From a virus: a stretch of DNA of 49,453 nt. This document shows, in pieces, positions 8,262 through 16,068 of the stretch (within the stretch, counting starts at the first letter, position 1; every line of letters starts with the position of its first letter). A program made the position numbers and the translations under genes. The stretch spans positions 1 to 49,453 of IMG/VR virus record IMGVR_UViG_3300046010_007959. The stretch is one strand, 5' to 3'. The notes under the pieces are model-generated. The model was not told the origin of the DNA, did no database searches, and was given only the letters and a program-made list of their open reading frames with translations.

Positions 8262-9171
8262 AATCTTGTTCCCGATTATAAATTATATATTTGTCTCTCC
8301 ATTGCGGAGTTGATTGTTCATAACTTTCTATTAAACTATCTACTATTGTAGCAGGTGTAGCAGTAAACGTAAAGTCAAATGTTTGCTCAAATAGTCTAGT
8401 ATCTAATGCAAAATCATAGGCATTCACAGTAGTGCCTCGATCAATGATTTCAACACCTAGTTTAGCACTAACTGCCTTGGCTATCTCACCCACTGTGGCA
8501 TTGAAACTGGCAAGATTATAAATGCCCGGTACTGGTCGCTCAATACAGCTATTTACAGCACGGCATAAATCTTCTATGCCTAACATAGCACGGCTAATCT
8601 GCTTGTTCATTACCTGTATACCTGTGCCCATTTGTACGCTATGGTACATACTGTTAATCATAACGTCAACACGCAGGTTAGGTGCCCAACCATTGACTGT
8701 GCCAAAGCGTAGACCAATTACTTGACGACCGTTAAGGTTGGCTATGATTGCTTGTTGATCCAATGCGTATTTGGTAACATCATAGTTATTAACTGGCACA
8801 AATATCTTGTTAGTTTCTTTGTGTCGTTCACCGGGGGCACTGTTACCATAGACACTTGCTGAACTAGCATAGATAACCAATTGATCATCTAATTTTTCTA
8901 ATAGGTCTGTAAAGTTAGTTACATTGTTTAACCATGGACCCGGCAGTGCACCGTTGCAACTAGGAACACTACTGTGTCCAGCTAGGACCACAACTACTTC
9001 AAACTCTGCTAGTTCTTCTCTAGTAAGTTTTTGATAGTCTCTGCGGTCACTGGTTTCATCATGAGAAAACCAACAAATGTCGTTGGTCTTAACAAAATGA
9101 CTTTGTCTTAGTACTTGGCGTAACCTAGATCCAATGTAACCATCGCCACCTAGAATTAATACTTTTTTCAT
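8248..9171 (-). CDS. NAD-dependent sugar epimerase/reductase (extended SDR)
   Basis: A 307-residue extended short-chain dehydrogenase. GGDGYIG at residues 8-14 is the Rossmann NAD(P)-binding loop, SSASVYGN near 103-110 contains the catalytic Ser region, and YDVTK near 129-133 is the YxxxK pair. The C-terminal half has the substrate-binding helices of nucleotide-sugar epimerases. It lies between a glycosyltransferase-like gene and the C-methyltransferase with small overlaps, so it probably epimerises or reduces the keto sugar made by the dehydratase. Which reaction it performs cannot be decided by eye. Confidence 0.8.
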   Translation of the reverse strand: MKKVLILGGDGYIGSRLRQVLRQSHFVKTNDICWFSHDETSDRRDYQKLTREELAEFEVVVVLAGHSSVPSCNGALPGPWLNNVTNFTDLLEKLDDQLVIYASSASVYGNSAPGERHKETNKIFVPVNNYDVTKYALDQQAIIANLNGRQVIGLRFGTVNGWAPNLRVDVMINSMYHSVQMGTGIQVMNKQISRAMLGIEDLCRAVNSCIERPVPGIYNLASFNATVGEIAKAVSAKLGVEIIDRGTTVNAYDFALDTRLFEQTFDFTFTATPATIVDSLIESYEQSTPQWRDKYIIYNREQDYARC

Positions 9172-9908
9172 TAGTCAATGATCATCATGCCATTAGGAGC
9201 GATATTACCCATTAGTCCTACTGTTTCAATTTCAACTAATTGGTCTCTTGGAATAAACTTACTCATAGCATGTTCATTGTCAATATACTTGCCTTCGTTA
9301 AACAATTTAATCATGGTCTCAATGATATCTTTATACAACTGCATAGCATTCGATATCATAGCAGGAGTAAATGACCATAGACGTGTTTGTAATAAGGTAT
9401 TAACTCCGGTATCAGCTGGATTGATCCAGCTTGGTTGTGCTCGTTTAAACACGTATTTGTCTTTAGTATCAGCGTTGCTGAACTTAGCAATATCAAACTT
9501 GTCAGTTACTTGATAGCGACCACTGAGTTTAAAAATACGATCAGCATCAACAATAACTTTTTTCATGTCTTCATCACCGTTGATATAAGTCAATGCCTTC
9601 ATCATACCTAGAGCTTCCATGGCGTTCTTACCAATGTCATAGTTGGTAACATTGGCATGGAAGTACTTGATATCATCATCGTCACTGTTGTCGATATAAT
9701 AGTCGACCGTGTCGATCAGTTCTTCAAACTCTGCGCTGGTATCATTCTGCACATCCGTTTTGCTGTTGTCTACTAGAATGATGACTGCCCCAGGAATATA
9801 TTTCTTAGCACTCTTGGCCGTTTCTAATGTCTGCTTGATACGTTCTACAGGATTATAGATACCATAGTTAGTATACACTGCCGATGTTAGTAATACGATA
9901 TTTTTCAT
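9171..9908 (-). CDS. Glycosyltransferase-like protein
   Basis: A 245-residue protein beginning KNIVLLTSAVYTN, with ERIKQTLETAKSAKKYIPGAVIILVDNS typical of the first strand-helix-strand of a GT-A fold. The segment VDADRIFKLSGRY (about 118-130) resembles the Lys-Ser-Gly-Arg-Tyr signature of small phage and bacterial glycosyltransferases. It overlaps the SDR gene by one base and follows the dehydratase by 9 bases. An acidic run (NSDDDD, about 74-79) is unusual. Sugar specificity unknown. Confidence 0.6.
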   Translation of the reverse strand: MKNIVLLTSAVYTNYGIYNPVERIKQTLETAKSAKKYIPGAVIILVDNSKTDVQNDTSAEFEELIDTVDYYIDNSDDDDIKYFHANVTNYDIGKNAMEALGMMKALTYINGDEDMKKVIVDADRIFKLSGRYQVTDKFDIAKFSNADTKDKYVFKRAQPSWINPADTGVNTLLQTRLWSFTPAMISNAMQLYKDIIETMIKLFNEGKYIDNEHAMSKFIPRDQLVEIETVGLMGNIAPNGMMIID

Positions 9909-9917
9909 AGTTGTCCT

Positions 9918-10949
9918 TTATTCGCAACGTAACCAACGATCGTTTTTTAGTGTCCACTCAACCACTTCACCGATACGTTCTGTTAAACTAACCTTAGGTT
10001 CCCAACCTAAACTGCGCATGTAGTCACCGCTAAGAGCATAACGTAGGTCATGTCCTGGGCGTGAGCTATGGAAGTCAACCATTTCGTACTTCAATTCTTT
10101 TCCTTGCGCATCAGCGATAATCTGTGCTAGTTGTAGATTATTGATTTCTTGCTTGCCTACTAGATTAAACTTAGGACATTTAGCATCACCGTAGTCTGCT
10201 TCTAATTTGTTACTATCTAATCCCAACAAGAACATCATAGCATCTGCTACGTCCGCCGCATGGATATAGAAACGACTGCCCGGAATAGTACGGGTTGCGT
10301 CACTGTGGATAGTGATAGCATCGCCATCGTTTACCTTACGGATACACATTGGAATAAACTTTTCTGGGTGTTGGCGTTGACCAAACACGTTCATGGTATG
10401 TGTGATATAGATTGGCATCTTGTAGGTATTTTCAAATGCCACTGCTAGTTCTTCACCTCCAGCTTTGGTCGCTGAATATGGATTGCTTGAATTGTAACGA
10501 TCACGTTCAGCGTAATTAACACCGTTAGGTGCTGGACCAAATACTTCATCGGTTGAGAAGTAGATGAAACGTTCTAGATTTTTTAGTTTACGAGCAAACT
10601 CTAAGATATGGCCTGTGCCTACTACGTTGTCCCATACAAACTCCATTGGGAATTCGATACTGCGATCAACATGGCTACCGGCGGCTAAATGTAAGACGTA
10701 ATTCACATCACCAATATCTCTGGCTACCATTGGATTTAGTTCTGCCCGTAGATCATGAAACACGATCTTCACACGCTTACGTGTTTCTTGATCAAAATCA
10801 GTCATCATATCTGATAAGCGATTTAGATTACCCGAGAAGTCTAGTCTGTCTAAGCTGACTACGTTCCAATCGGTATTTCTTAAAATATTTTCAATAACGT
10901 GGTGTGCGATAAAACCCGCACCGCCAGTCACTAAGACGGTTTTTGACAT
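9918..10949 (-). CDS. dTDP-glucose 4,6-dehydratase-like enzyme
   Basis: A 343-residue extended SDR of the RfbB class, first gene of the glycan operon. TGGAGFI at 8-14 is the NAD loop, STDEVFG near 131-137 matches the STDEVYG active-site segment of NDP-glucose 4,6-dehydratases (Thr, Asp, Glu triad), and YSATK near 156-160 is the catalytic YxxxK. The length is close to the bacterial enzyme. It would make a 4-keto-6-deoxy sugar nucleotide, the usual substrate for the C-methyltransferase and epimerase genes downstream. GDP-mannose or UDP-GlcNAc dehydratase activity cannot be excluded. An AATAAATA late-type box lies 39 bases before the ATG. Confidence 0.8.
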   Translation of the reverse strand: MSKTVLVTGGAGFIAHHVIENILRNTDWNVVSLDRLDFSGNLNRLSDMMTDFDQETRKRVKIVFHDLRAELNPMVARDIGDVNYVLHLAAGSHVDRSIEFPMEFVWDNVVGTGHILEFARKLKNLERFIYFSTDEVFGPAPNGVNYAERDRYNSSNPYSATKAGGEELAVAFENTYKMPIYITHTMNVFGQRQHPEKFIPMCIRKVNDGDAITIHSDATRTIPGSRFYIHAADVADAMMFLLGLDSNKLEADYGDAKCPKFNLVGKQEINNLQLAQIIADAQGKELKYEMVDFHSSRPGHDLRYALSGDYMRSLGWEPKVSLTERIGEVVEWTLKNDRWLRCE

Positions 10950-10988
10950 TGATTTCTCCAGTTTTCGTTGAATTTTACTGCTTTTTGA

Positions 10989-10996
10989 TATTTATT
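10989..10996 (-). promoter_or_regulatory. T4-type late promoter box (AATAAATA)
   Basis: AATAAATA on the minus strand, 39 bases before the ATG of the dehydratase gene. One mismatch to the T4 late consensus TATAAATA. It would place the 4.7-10.9 kb glycan operon under late control. Confidence 0.45.
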
Positions 10997-11018
10997 CATA
11001 CCAAAATAGGCGTAAAAA

Positions 11019-11192
11019 TTATGCTTCTACTCGGTCTGCTACTGTGCGTGCTACCTTAGTTTCTACGTATTCTTTGATAAACTTTATAGCTTTACGGCTA
11101 GTATCAAAAACATACTCACTAGTTTCATCTTCTTGTGTTAGGATCACTACGAATCCATTTGTTACTTTACGAATTTCAATTGAATCAAACAT
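11019..11192 (-). CDS. Small protein of 57 residues, function unknown
   Basis: A short frame starting MFDSIEIRKVTNGFVVIL and ending in a basic-acidic helix (KAIKFIKEYVETKV). It looks like one small beta-sheet followed by a helix. GGAG lies 7 bases upstream of the ATG, and a sigma-70-type promoter lies 35 bases further upstream, so expression is well supported. Small proteins of this shape are common in T4-like genomes, but I cannot name the family. It probably belongs to the early class. Confidence 0.65.
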   Translation of the reverse strand: MFDSIEIRKVTNGFVVILTQEDETSEYVFDTSRKAIKFIKEYVETKVARTVADRVEA

Positions 11193-11226
11193 GATTTACT
11201 CCATAATTATAGAATGTTACTGTAAT

Positions 11227-11255
11227 ACTATAGCATGATATCAAAATTAAGTCAA
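11227..11255 (-). promoter_or_regulatory. Sigma-70-like promoter (TTGACT-N17-TATAGT)
   Basis: TTGACT (11255-11250), 17-base spacer, TATAGT (11232-11227), upstream of the 57-residue protein gene and immediately after the terminator hairpin of the outer-membrane protein gene. Confidence 0.7.
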
Positions 11256-11256
11256 G

Positions 11257-11288
11257 AAAAAAGGCTACCTAAATAGCCTTTTTTTTTT
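11257..11288 (-). terminator. Rho-independent terminator, probably bidirectional
   Basis: A stem of AAAAAAGGCTA paired with TAGCCTTTTTT, loop CCTAAA, with T tracts in both directions. It ends the outer-membrane protein transcript on the minus strand, 10 bases after its stop codon. Confidence 0.85.
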
Positions 11289-11298
11289 GATTATGCTA

Positions 11299-11889
11299 TT
11301 AAAACTTAATCATGTAACCTGCATTGTAACCAACGAAGTCACTGGCACCATAGCTACGATCAATGCCTAATGTCAATGCTTGATCTTTAGCGATAGCGTA
11401 TTCAGCACCAAATCGCACTGTGTTTGTTTTTTCAATGTATGAATCATTGAACGCATCACGGAAACGGTATCCTGCTTTAACTGCTAAGGCATCTGTTAAA
11501 GAGTATTTAATACCTGGCTCAACTGAATAGTATGTATAGTCTTGATTTGAAGTAAACTTCTGACCCAGACCGCCACGTGTGTATAATGACACAGCTGGAA
11601 GTAGATTATATGAGTATGTAGCACCTGCTTCTAAACGTGTTGTGCTTACACCAGTATCATTGTTCAGACGTTCAGTACGGAACTGTTCACCTAGGTCAAT
11701 TGTTAGATTATCTAACACCTTGCGGCCAATCGTAAAGTTAACACCTTGTCTATTAGGTGCAGCTTTGTCATCAGCGATCGTGTCACGAAATGTGTACTGG
11801 ATGTGAGCAAAGTTTTTGCCGTCTTCAGCCATTGCTACTGTGCTAAATGATAGGCCAGCGATAAGTGTTGCGATTAAAGTTTTTTTCAT
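11299..11889 (-). CDS. Outer-membrane beta-barrel protein with signal peptide
   Basis: A 196-residue protein with a textbook Sec signal peptide: basic MKK, hydrophobic TLIATLIAGLSFSTV, and an AMA cleavage site at about residue 21. The mature part is made of alternating-hydrophobicity beta-strands (LEAGATYSYNL, VSLYTRGGLGQKF, LAVKAGYRFRD, TVRFGAEYAI) and ends in Phe (GYMIKF), the usual BAM recognition signal. This predicts a small 8-stranded barrel of the OmpA/OmpW/Lom size class inserted in the host outer membrane. A perfect TATAAATA late box lies upstream and a strong terminator follows. It may block superinfection or alter host permeability; host-derived porin decay is less likely because the frame is intact. 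Confidence 0.8.
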   Translation of the reverse strand: MKKTLIATLIAGLSFSTVAMAEDGKNFAHIQYTFRDTIADDKAAPNRQGVNFTIGRKVLDNLTIDLGEQFRTERLNNDTGVSTTRLEAGATYSYNLLPAVSLYTRGGLGQKFTSNQDYTYYSVEPGIKYSLTDALAVKAGYRFRDAFNDSYIEKTNTVRFGAEYAIAKDQALTLGIDRSYGASDFVGYNAGYMIKF

Positions 11890-11958
11890 TTTATTTCCTC
11901 TCGGTTAATGTTGCAAAAAAGCCACAGAATAAAATCTTGTTGCTTTAAAGCCACGTTT

Positions 11959-11966
11959 TATTTATA
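11959..11966 (-). promoter_or_regulatory. T4-type late promoter box (TATAAATA, perfect)
   Basis: Exact TATAAATA on the minus strand, about 69 bases before the ATG of the outer-membrane barrel gene, giving a transcript with a leader of around 60 bases. Confidence 0.65.
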
Positions 11967-12004
11967 TACATAACCCGTAGGTTAAAATATTACTTAATGA
12001 TCTA

Positions 12005-13291
12005 TTAATAACGATAACTATCAGGTTTATATGGACCATCGATTGCAACGCCAATATATGTAGCTTGTTCAGCGGTCAGTGCTGTCAATTCCGCACCAAT
12101 CTTAGCCAAATGTAATTGGGCAACCTTCTCATCTAGATATTTTGGTAGTAGATATAGATATCCAGTTTGATAATCTTCAGTGTTGTTAAACATTTCAATC
12201 TGTGCTAGAACTTGATTAGTAAAGCTGTTTGACATAACATAGCTAGGATGCCCTGTAGCACAACCTAGATTAACTAATCTGCCTTTAGCCAAGATGATGA
12301 TCTTATTACCGTTTGGCAATTTCACATGATCTACCTGTGGTTTAATTTCGTCCCAGACTAAATCCTGTATACCAGCGATGTCGATTTCACTGTCAAAGTG
12401 TCCGATGTTACAGACAATGCTGTTATGTTTCATCTTAACCATGTGTTCACGAGTGATAACATCGATGTTACCTGTAGCTGTTACAAAGATGTCTGCCTTG
12501 TCTGCGGCATAATCCATAGTAACTACGCGATAGCCTTCCATAGCTGCCTGTAGTGCGCAGATTGGATCAATCTCAGTAACCCATACTTGTGCTGATAATG
12601 CTCGCAATGCCGCGGCACTGCCTTTACCTACATCACCAAAGCCTGCTACCACTGCTACTTTACCTGCAATCATTACGTCAGTGGCACGTTTAATACCATC
12701 TACTAAACTTTCACGGCAGCCATACAAGTTATCAAACTTGGCTTTGGTTACTGAATCGTTAACGTTGATAGCACGTAGTTTGAATGTGCCTTGAGCAATA
12801 GCTTCATTGATCTTATGGATACCTGTAGTTGTTTCTTCTGTAACACCACGGATTCCTTCTAATAGGTGCGGATGTTTTTCATGGATGTACCAAGTTAGGT
12901 CATGTCCATCATCGAGTAACATATTTGGCTGCCAATCGTTGGGACCACTGACTGTCTGTTCGATACACCACCAGTATTCTTCTTCTGTTTCGCCTTTCCA
13001 AGCAAATACAGGTATGCCTTGATCAGCTAGTGCGGCAGCGGCGTGATCCTGGGTTGAAAATATGTTACATGAACTCCATCTAACTTCTGCGCCTAATGCT
13101 ATTAAGGTTTCTACTAGAACTGCTGTCTGGATAGTCATATGTAAACTACCTGCGATACGAGCACCTTTCAATGGTTGACTTTGTCTGTACTCTTCTCTAA
13201 CCGCGATAAGACCTGGCATTTCAGTTTCTGCGATAGCAATCTCTTTATGTCCCCAAGCCGCTAAACCTATATCTTTTACTTTATAATCCAT
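12005..13291 (-). CDS. ahcY: S-adenosylhomocysteine hydrolase
   Basis: A complete 428-residue adenosylhomocysteinase, which splits SAH into adenosine and homocysteine and so relieves inhibition of methyltransferases. All hallmarks are present: SLHMTIQT near residue 49-56 (His51), [11 protein letters not shown] with K183 and D187 matching the human K186/D190 pair, the NAD loop GFGDVGKG at 217-224, and the C-terminal PYKPDSYRY tail that ends in the Lys and Tyr needed for NAD binding. It lacks the roughly 40-residue insertion found in many bacterial forms. The frame is open to a GTG at 13330 but ATG 13291 gives the standard N-terminus. It begins one base after the end of the QueF-like gene. Confidence 0.95.
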   Translation of the reverse strand: MDYKVKDIGLAAWGHKEIAIAETEMPGLIAVREEYRQSQPLKGARIAGSLHMTIQTAVLVETLIALGAEVRWSSCNIFSTQDHAAAALADQGIPVFAWKGETEEEYWWCIEQTVSGPNDWQPNMLLDDGHDLTWYIHEKHPHLLEGIRGVTEETTTGIHKINEAIAQGTFKLRAINVNDSVTKAKFDNLYGCRESLVDGIKRATDVMIAGKVAVVAGFGDVGKGSAAALRALSAQVWVTEIDPICALQAAMEGYRVVTMDYAADKADIFVTATGNIDVITREHMVKMKHNSIVCNIGHFDSEIDIAGIQDLVWDEIKPQVDHVKLPNGNKIIILAKGRLVNLGCATGHPSYVMSNSFTNQVLAQIEMFNNTEDYQTGYLYLLPKYLDEKVAQLHLAKIGAELTALTAEQATYIGVAIDGPYKPDSYRY

Positions 13292-13292
13292 A

Positions 13293-13697
13293 TTAATCCT
13301 TATGATGTTGCCAAAGTTGATCAGTACCACCTAGGTGTCCCCAGTCACTGTCTACTGTCATTCTACTACTTATACCTCCACGAGGTCTATATTCAATTTC
13401 AATGCGTATACGATCTGGTTCATACACTGCCATGAGATCTTTATACATAACATCTAGTGCTCGTTCATAACTTAAACGAGTATCTCGATATTGGAAGATG
13501 TATTGCTTGAGGCTTTTTAATTCTATGGTCTTTTCTTTACCGTAGAACCAAATAGTCACGTCACCAAAGTCTGGTTGATTGGCACCACCTAAGAATGTAA
13601 ATTCAGGTATGCTGATACGTTGTTCGTATCCTCTAGCGGCATTTGGCAGACTTTTAAGCATCGATCGTTCGATGCTATCCCATAATTTTTTTTCCAT
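13293..13697 (-). CDS. QueF-like protein lacking the catalytic cysteine
   Basis: A 134-residue protein clearly homologous to the unimodular NADPH-dependent preQ0 reductase QueF. PEFTFL (31-36), QPDF (41-44), the hallmark ELKSLK (59-64) and RPRGGIS (104-110) all align with Bacillus QueF. However, the residue aligned with the catalytic Cys (LCPKTGQPDF in QueF) is Gly here (LGGANQPDF), and the His of the FHED motif aligns with Tyr in LSYERA, with only the Glu (78) kept. It therefore cannot form the thioimide intermediate used for nitrile reduction. It may bind a 7-deazaguanine or do different chemistry on it. It is translationally adjacent to the gene upstream and to ahcY. Confidence 0.8.
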   Translation of the reverse strand: MEKKLWDSIERSMLKSLPNAARGYEQRISIPEFTFLGGANQPDFGDVTIWFYGKEKTIELKSLKQYIFQYRDTRLSYERALDVMYKDLMAVYEPDRIRIEIEYRPRGGISSRMTVDSDWGHLGGTDQLWQHHKD

Positions 13698-13891
13698 TAA
13701 GTTGCTGTCTCTCTATTAGGGCGTTGACTGGTTGCTGGGTCACTAAACTTACGATTCTTACCAGCAGCTTCTGCGGCTTCTGCGGCGATCATCATATTAA
13801 GGAACGTCCTGCGTTCGTGTTTGTCTTGGATACCACATGCTAGTTTTTTACTAGTTTTTGAAAGATTGAAACTTGAGTTAGTTTTTGCCAT
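13697..13891 (-). CDS. Small basic protein, function unknown
   Basis: A 64-residue basic, Ala-rich protein (MAKTNSSFNLSKTSKKLA at the start, a helical IAAEAAEAAGKN segment in the middle). The stop codon shares a base with the start of the QueF-like gene, and the omega-like gene lies 8 bases upstream. Short basic proteins of this type occur in T4-like phages near late genes, but I do not know a function. Its place in the omega-QueF-ahcY transcript is the main information. Confidence 0.6.
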   Translation of the reverse strand: MAKTNSSFNLSKTSKKLACGIQDKHERRTFLNMMIAAEAAEAAGKNRKFSDPATSQRPNRETAT

Positions 13892-13899
13892 TTTTATTC

Positions 13900-14145
13900 C
13901 TATCTAAGTTTGTTTAAATATTCTTGACCGATCTTACCTTGATCAATTTCACATAGTGCTTCAACTACAGGTTTATTTGTGTGTTTGGTGCGGTCACCAC
14001 CTTTTTCAGCAAAAGTGCGTTTATTAGCGATTTCTCTGGCACGTGCGGCGCCAGCCAGGATCATTCGATAACGACTGCCGTCAAATGTTTTTACGCAGTT
14101 ATCGATATTATATCGTTCTACGGTGTTTACGGTTTTTACTGACAT
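13900..14145 (-). CDS. RNA polymerase omega subunit-like protein
   Basis: An 81-residue protein whose core matches bacterial RpoZ: an Asp-Cys-Val start of helix 1 (NIDNCVKTF), then SRYRMILAGAARAREI, aligning with NRFDLVLVAARRARQM of E. coli omega, and KPVVEALCEIDQGKI, aligning with KTTVIALREIEEGLI. Omega wraps the C-terminal tail of the beta-prime subunit and helps RNAP assembly and ppGpp response. The phage copy could replace host omega and alter promoter choice, fitting a phage that uses both host-type and late promoters. It has its own sigma-70-type promoter and a GGAG ribosome site. The match was made by eye; no phage-specific family is claimed. Confidence 0.75.
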   Translation of the reverse strand: MSVKTVNTVERYNIDNCVKTFDGSRYRMILAGAARAREIANKRTFAEKGGDRTKHTNKPVVEALCEIDQGKIGQEYLNKLR

Positions 14146-14178
14146 TGATCTACTCCATGATGGTTGAAAATACAGTTA

Positions 14179-14207
14179 ATTATAACAGGAATTTAGATCG
14201 AGGTCAA
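14179..14207 (-). promoter_or_regulatory. Sigma-70-like promoter (TTGACC-N17-TATAAT)
   Basis: TTGACC (14207-14202), 17-base spacer, exact TATAAT (14184-14179), about 33 bases upstream of the omega-like gene. It probably drives the omega, small basic, QueF-like and ahcY genes as one unit. Confidence 0.75.
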
Positions 14208-14219
14208 CTAATTTTATGA

Positions 14220-15233
14220 TTATACTACTTTGCCTTTTGCGTTTACCAAAACAATGTTTTTGTCGCCACCGCCAATTGCTCTCTTATAAGCAGCAGCATA
14301 TACACGCACACCAGGTATACCAATGGTAGCAATATTTCTACTAGAATCGTTGCGAATTAACCACATCATTAGGTGACTTTCTGGTATATCTTCTTTGGTT
14401 TTTATGACAGCATGAGCATGTATAGTTACGTTGGCGCCATCTTGAATAAAATGTTCAGGTAAGAAAGTTTGGATTATAATACCACCCTCTGGATTAATGT
14501 CTCCACCAAATATCACATGCTGTGCTTCTTGTTCTGTGGGCTCAACTACAATTTCTTTATTGAGTTTAAAAATACCAGGTTTATCTGTTTTTAATAGTTT
14601 GACATGCCCTTCTTGGCGTAATTTTTTAACCAACACACCTGCTTTAGCACCATAATAAGTATCTGCACTTTCCCAATATTCAGCATTTATTTTTTTGATA
14701 GATACTGGTAAATGTCCTCGTAGACTACGTAATACAACATCAGCTTTTTTAACTTCGCCACCTTGTTTACGTGTTCCTGAGCTTCTACCTGAAATGTCTA
14801 CTTGTGTAACATTTTTAATTGTAAGTTTTCTTTTTTGATCATCAACAAATGTCACATTGGCAGATCCGTGAACTTCAATGACTTTTTCGATCATCTCTGC
14901 TATGGCTTTTTCGTTACCAATTCCGGCACTGTTGTCACCTTTTTTACCTATGTCTTTGACATAGATCTTTGTTGGATTGTCTGCAAATACTATACGGCCT
15001 ATGCTACTACCTAAAGGATCATATGCAGCCTTGGCGGCTTTGAGATTTTTTAATAGAGTTAGTAATACTTCTTTTCTAAAGGTATCTTTGTTCTTTGGAG
15101 GAGTATCTACCAATACTTCTATGTTGTTACCCTTGACAAGGGTTTTAAGTTTGACTTTTTTTAGGAACGCCAATATCGCAGGCTCTGGAGCCTCTTGGAT
15201 TACTGTGCTTTCTACTATATCTCTAATTTTCAT
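14220..15233 (-). CDS. Late protein with nuclease-like segment and capsid-targeting-like N-terminus
   Basis: A 337-residue protein. The N-terminus MKIRDIVES fits an (L/I)xE prohead-protease site at E8, like the leader of T4 internal head proteins. In the middle, KKADVVLRSL...HLPVSIKK (about 162-180), followed by NAEYWESAD, resembles the Asp...(S/E)xK core of divergent PD-(D/E)XK nucleases. The rest has mixed alpha/beta character. A late box AATAAATACT lies 7 bases before the ATG, so it is probably made late and may be packaged in the head. Known T4 internal proteins act against host defences; a nuclease or nuclease-fold role here is inference. Confidence 0.55.
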   Translation of the reverse strand: MKIRDIVESTVIQEAPEPAILAFLKKVKLKTLVKGNNIEVLVDTPPKNKDTFRKEVLLTLLKNLKAAKAAYDPLGSSIGRIVFADNPTKIYVKDIGKKGDNSAGIGNEKAIAEMIEKVIEVHGSANVTFVDDQKRKLTIKNVTQVDISGRSSGTRKQGGEVKKADVVLRSLRGHLPVSIKKINAEYWESADTYYGAKAGVLVKKLRQEGHVKLLKTDKPGIFKLNKEIVVEPTEQEAQHVIFGGDINPEGGIIIQTFLPEHFIQDGANVTIHAHAVIKTKEDIPESHLMMWLIRNDSSRNIATIGIPGVRVYAAAYKRAIGGGDKNIVLVNAKGKVV

Positions 15234-15240
15234 GATATAG

Positions 15241-15248
15241 TATTTATT
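15241..15248 (-). promoter_or_regulatory. T4-type late promoter box (AATAAATA + CT)
   Basis: AATAAATACTAT on the minus strand matches the extended T4 late consensus in 11 of 12 positions. Only 7 bases separate the box from the ATG at 15233, which predicts a leaderless late mRNA. Confidence 0.6.
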
Positions 15249-15282
15249 CTTTCTCTGTATCTAACATTTGATAAGTAAAAAT

Positions 15283-16068
15283 ATGATAAACTTAGTTATT
15301 TTTACTAATAGATTTTACCAAGATATCCTACTCCCTCATTGTATAAACAGTATTGATCGGTTTGTTCAAGATGAGATCAGTTCATACACTATAATCAGCG
15401 AAGAACCTTACTCTGCCGACGGTAGGTTCACTGTAATACGGGATCGTGAATTTTGGGATTTGATTGATCCTAACTTTAAGTATCCGTTGTTATTTGATTG
15501 CAAACATTTTATGCAACAAATTATGAAATTGTCCGTTAATCAAATACTAAAAGATAATGTATTAATAGTTGATGCTGATTTAATATTTCTAAAACCTGTT
15601 AATTTCATTCAACAAGATACTTTTAATTTTTATCTAGCCAGAGAATATGATCAAAGATTCTTTGATGCTAATAGATATTTACTAGGAATTGAAAAACAAA
15701 CTCTAAGGAAGCAGTCTTTCATATCTGATTTTTCTATTTTTAATACTAATATATTAACTTCGATGCAACAAAGTATAGAGGAAAAACACGGCAGAAATTG
15801 GTTAGAAACTATTTACAATTACGTAGAGTTTCCGTCCGGATTAACAGGTGCAACAATATCCGAATACGAAATGTACGGAAACTATTTTTTATCCCAAGCT
15901 AACAATGCTCACAAGTATAATTTAATTGATCCAATTGATTATGCTATGTGGTATAATTTTTTAATTTCTGAGTTTACTAATGCAAATTGGCAGACAGATA
16001 ATCTAATCAACGAAATAAAAAACAAAACTAATAATTATTACCAATGTATTAAACTAGACCCTGGTTAA
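15283..16068 (+). CDS. Glycosyltransferase-like protein (DUF6492-like)
   Basis: A 261-residue protein, alone on the plus strand in a minus-strand region. NLVIFTNRFYQDILLPHC starts a GT-A fold, and VLIVDADLIFLKP (about 89-101) contains a DxD motif for metal and nucleotide-sugar binding. LPHC...IDRF and FDCKHFMQQIM segments resemble DUF6492-type transferases. The frame is open from a TTG at 15268, but the ATG at 15283 fits the fold start; no clear ribosome site is seen. It is visibly more AT-rich than most neighbours and overlaps the 3' end of the convergent transferase gene by 20 bases, which suggests a transferred glycosyltransferase pair. Confidence 0.65.
   Translation: MINLVIFTNRFYQDILLPHCINSIDRFVQDEISSYTIISEEPYSADGRFTVIRDREFWDLIDPNFKYPLLFDCKHFMQQIMKLSVNQILKDNVLIVDADLIFLKPVNFIQQDTFNFYLAREYDQRFFDANRYLLGIEKQTLRKQSFISDFSIFNTNILTSMQQSIEEKHGRNWLETIYNYVEFPSGLTGATISEYEMYGNYFLSQANNAHKYNLIDPIDYAMWYNFLISEFTNANWQTDNLINEIKNKTNNYYQCIKLDPG

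Noticed and set aside
11890-12004. Possible tRNA or small RNA in the gap before the outer-membrane gene
   Set aside because: No cloverleaf arms, no T-loop sequence; only a short AAAGCCAC direct repeat and the late box are seen.
13292-13330. Longer S-adenosylhomocysteine hydrolase start (GTG)
   Set aside because: The extra residues overlap the QueF-like gene and do not match the family N-terminus.
15268-15282. TTG start for the plus-strand glycosyltransferase
   Set aside because: The ATG at 15283 gives the normal first beta-strand; no ribosome site supports the TTG.
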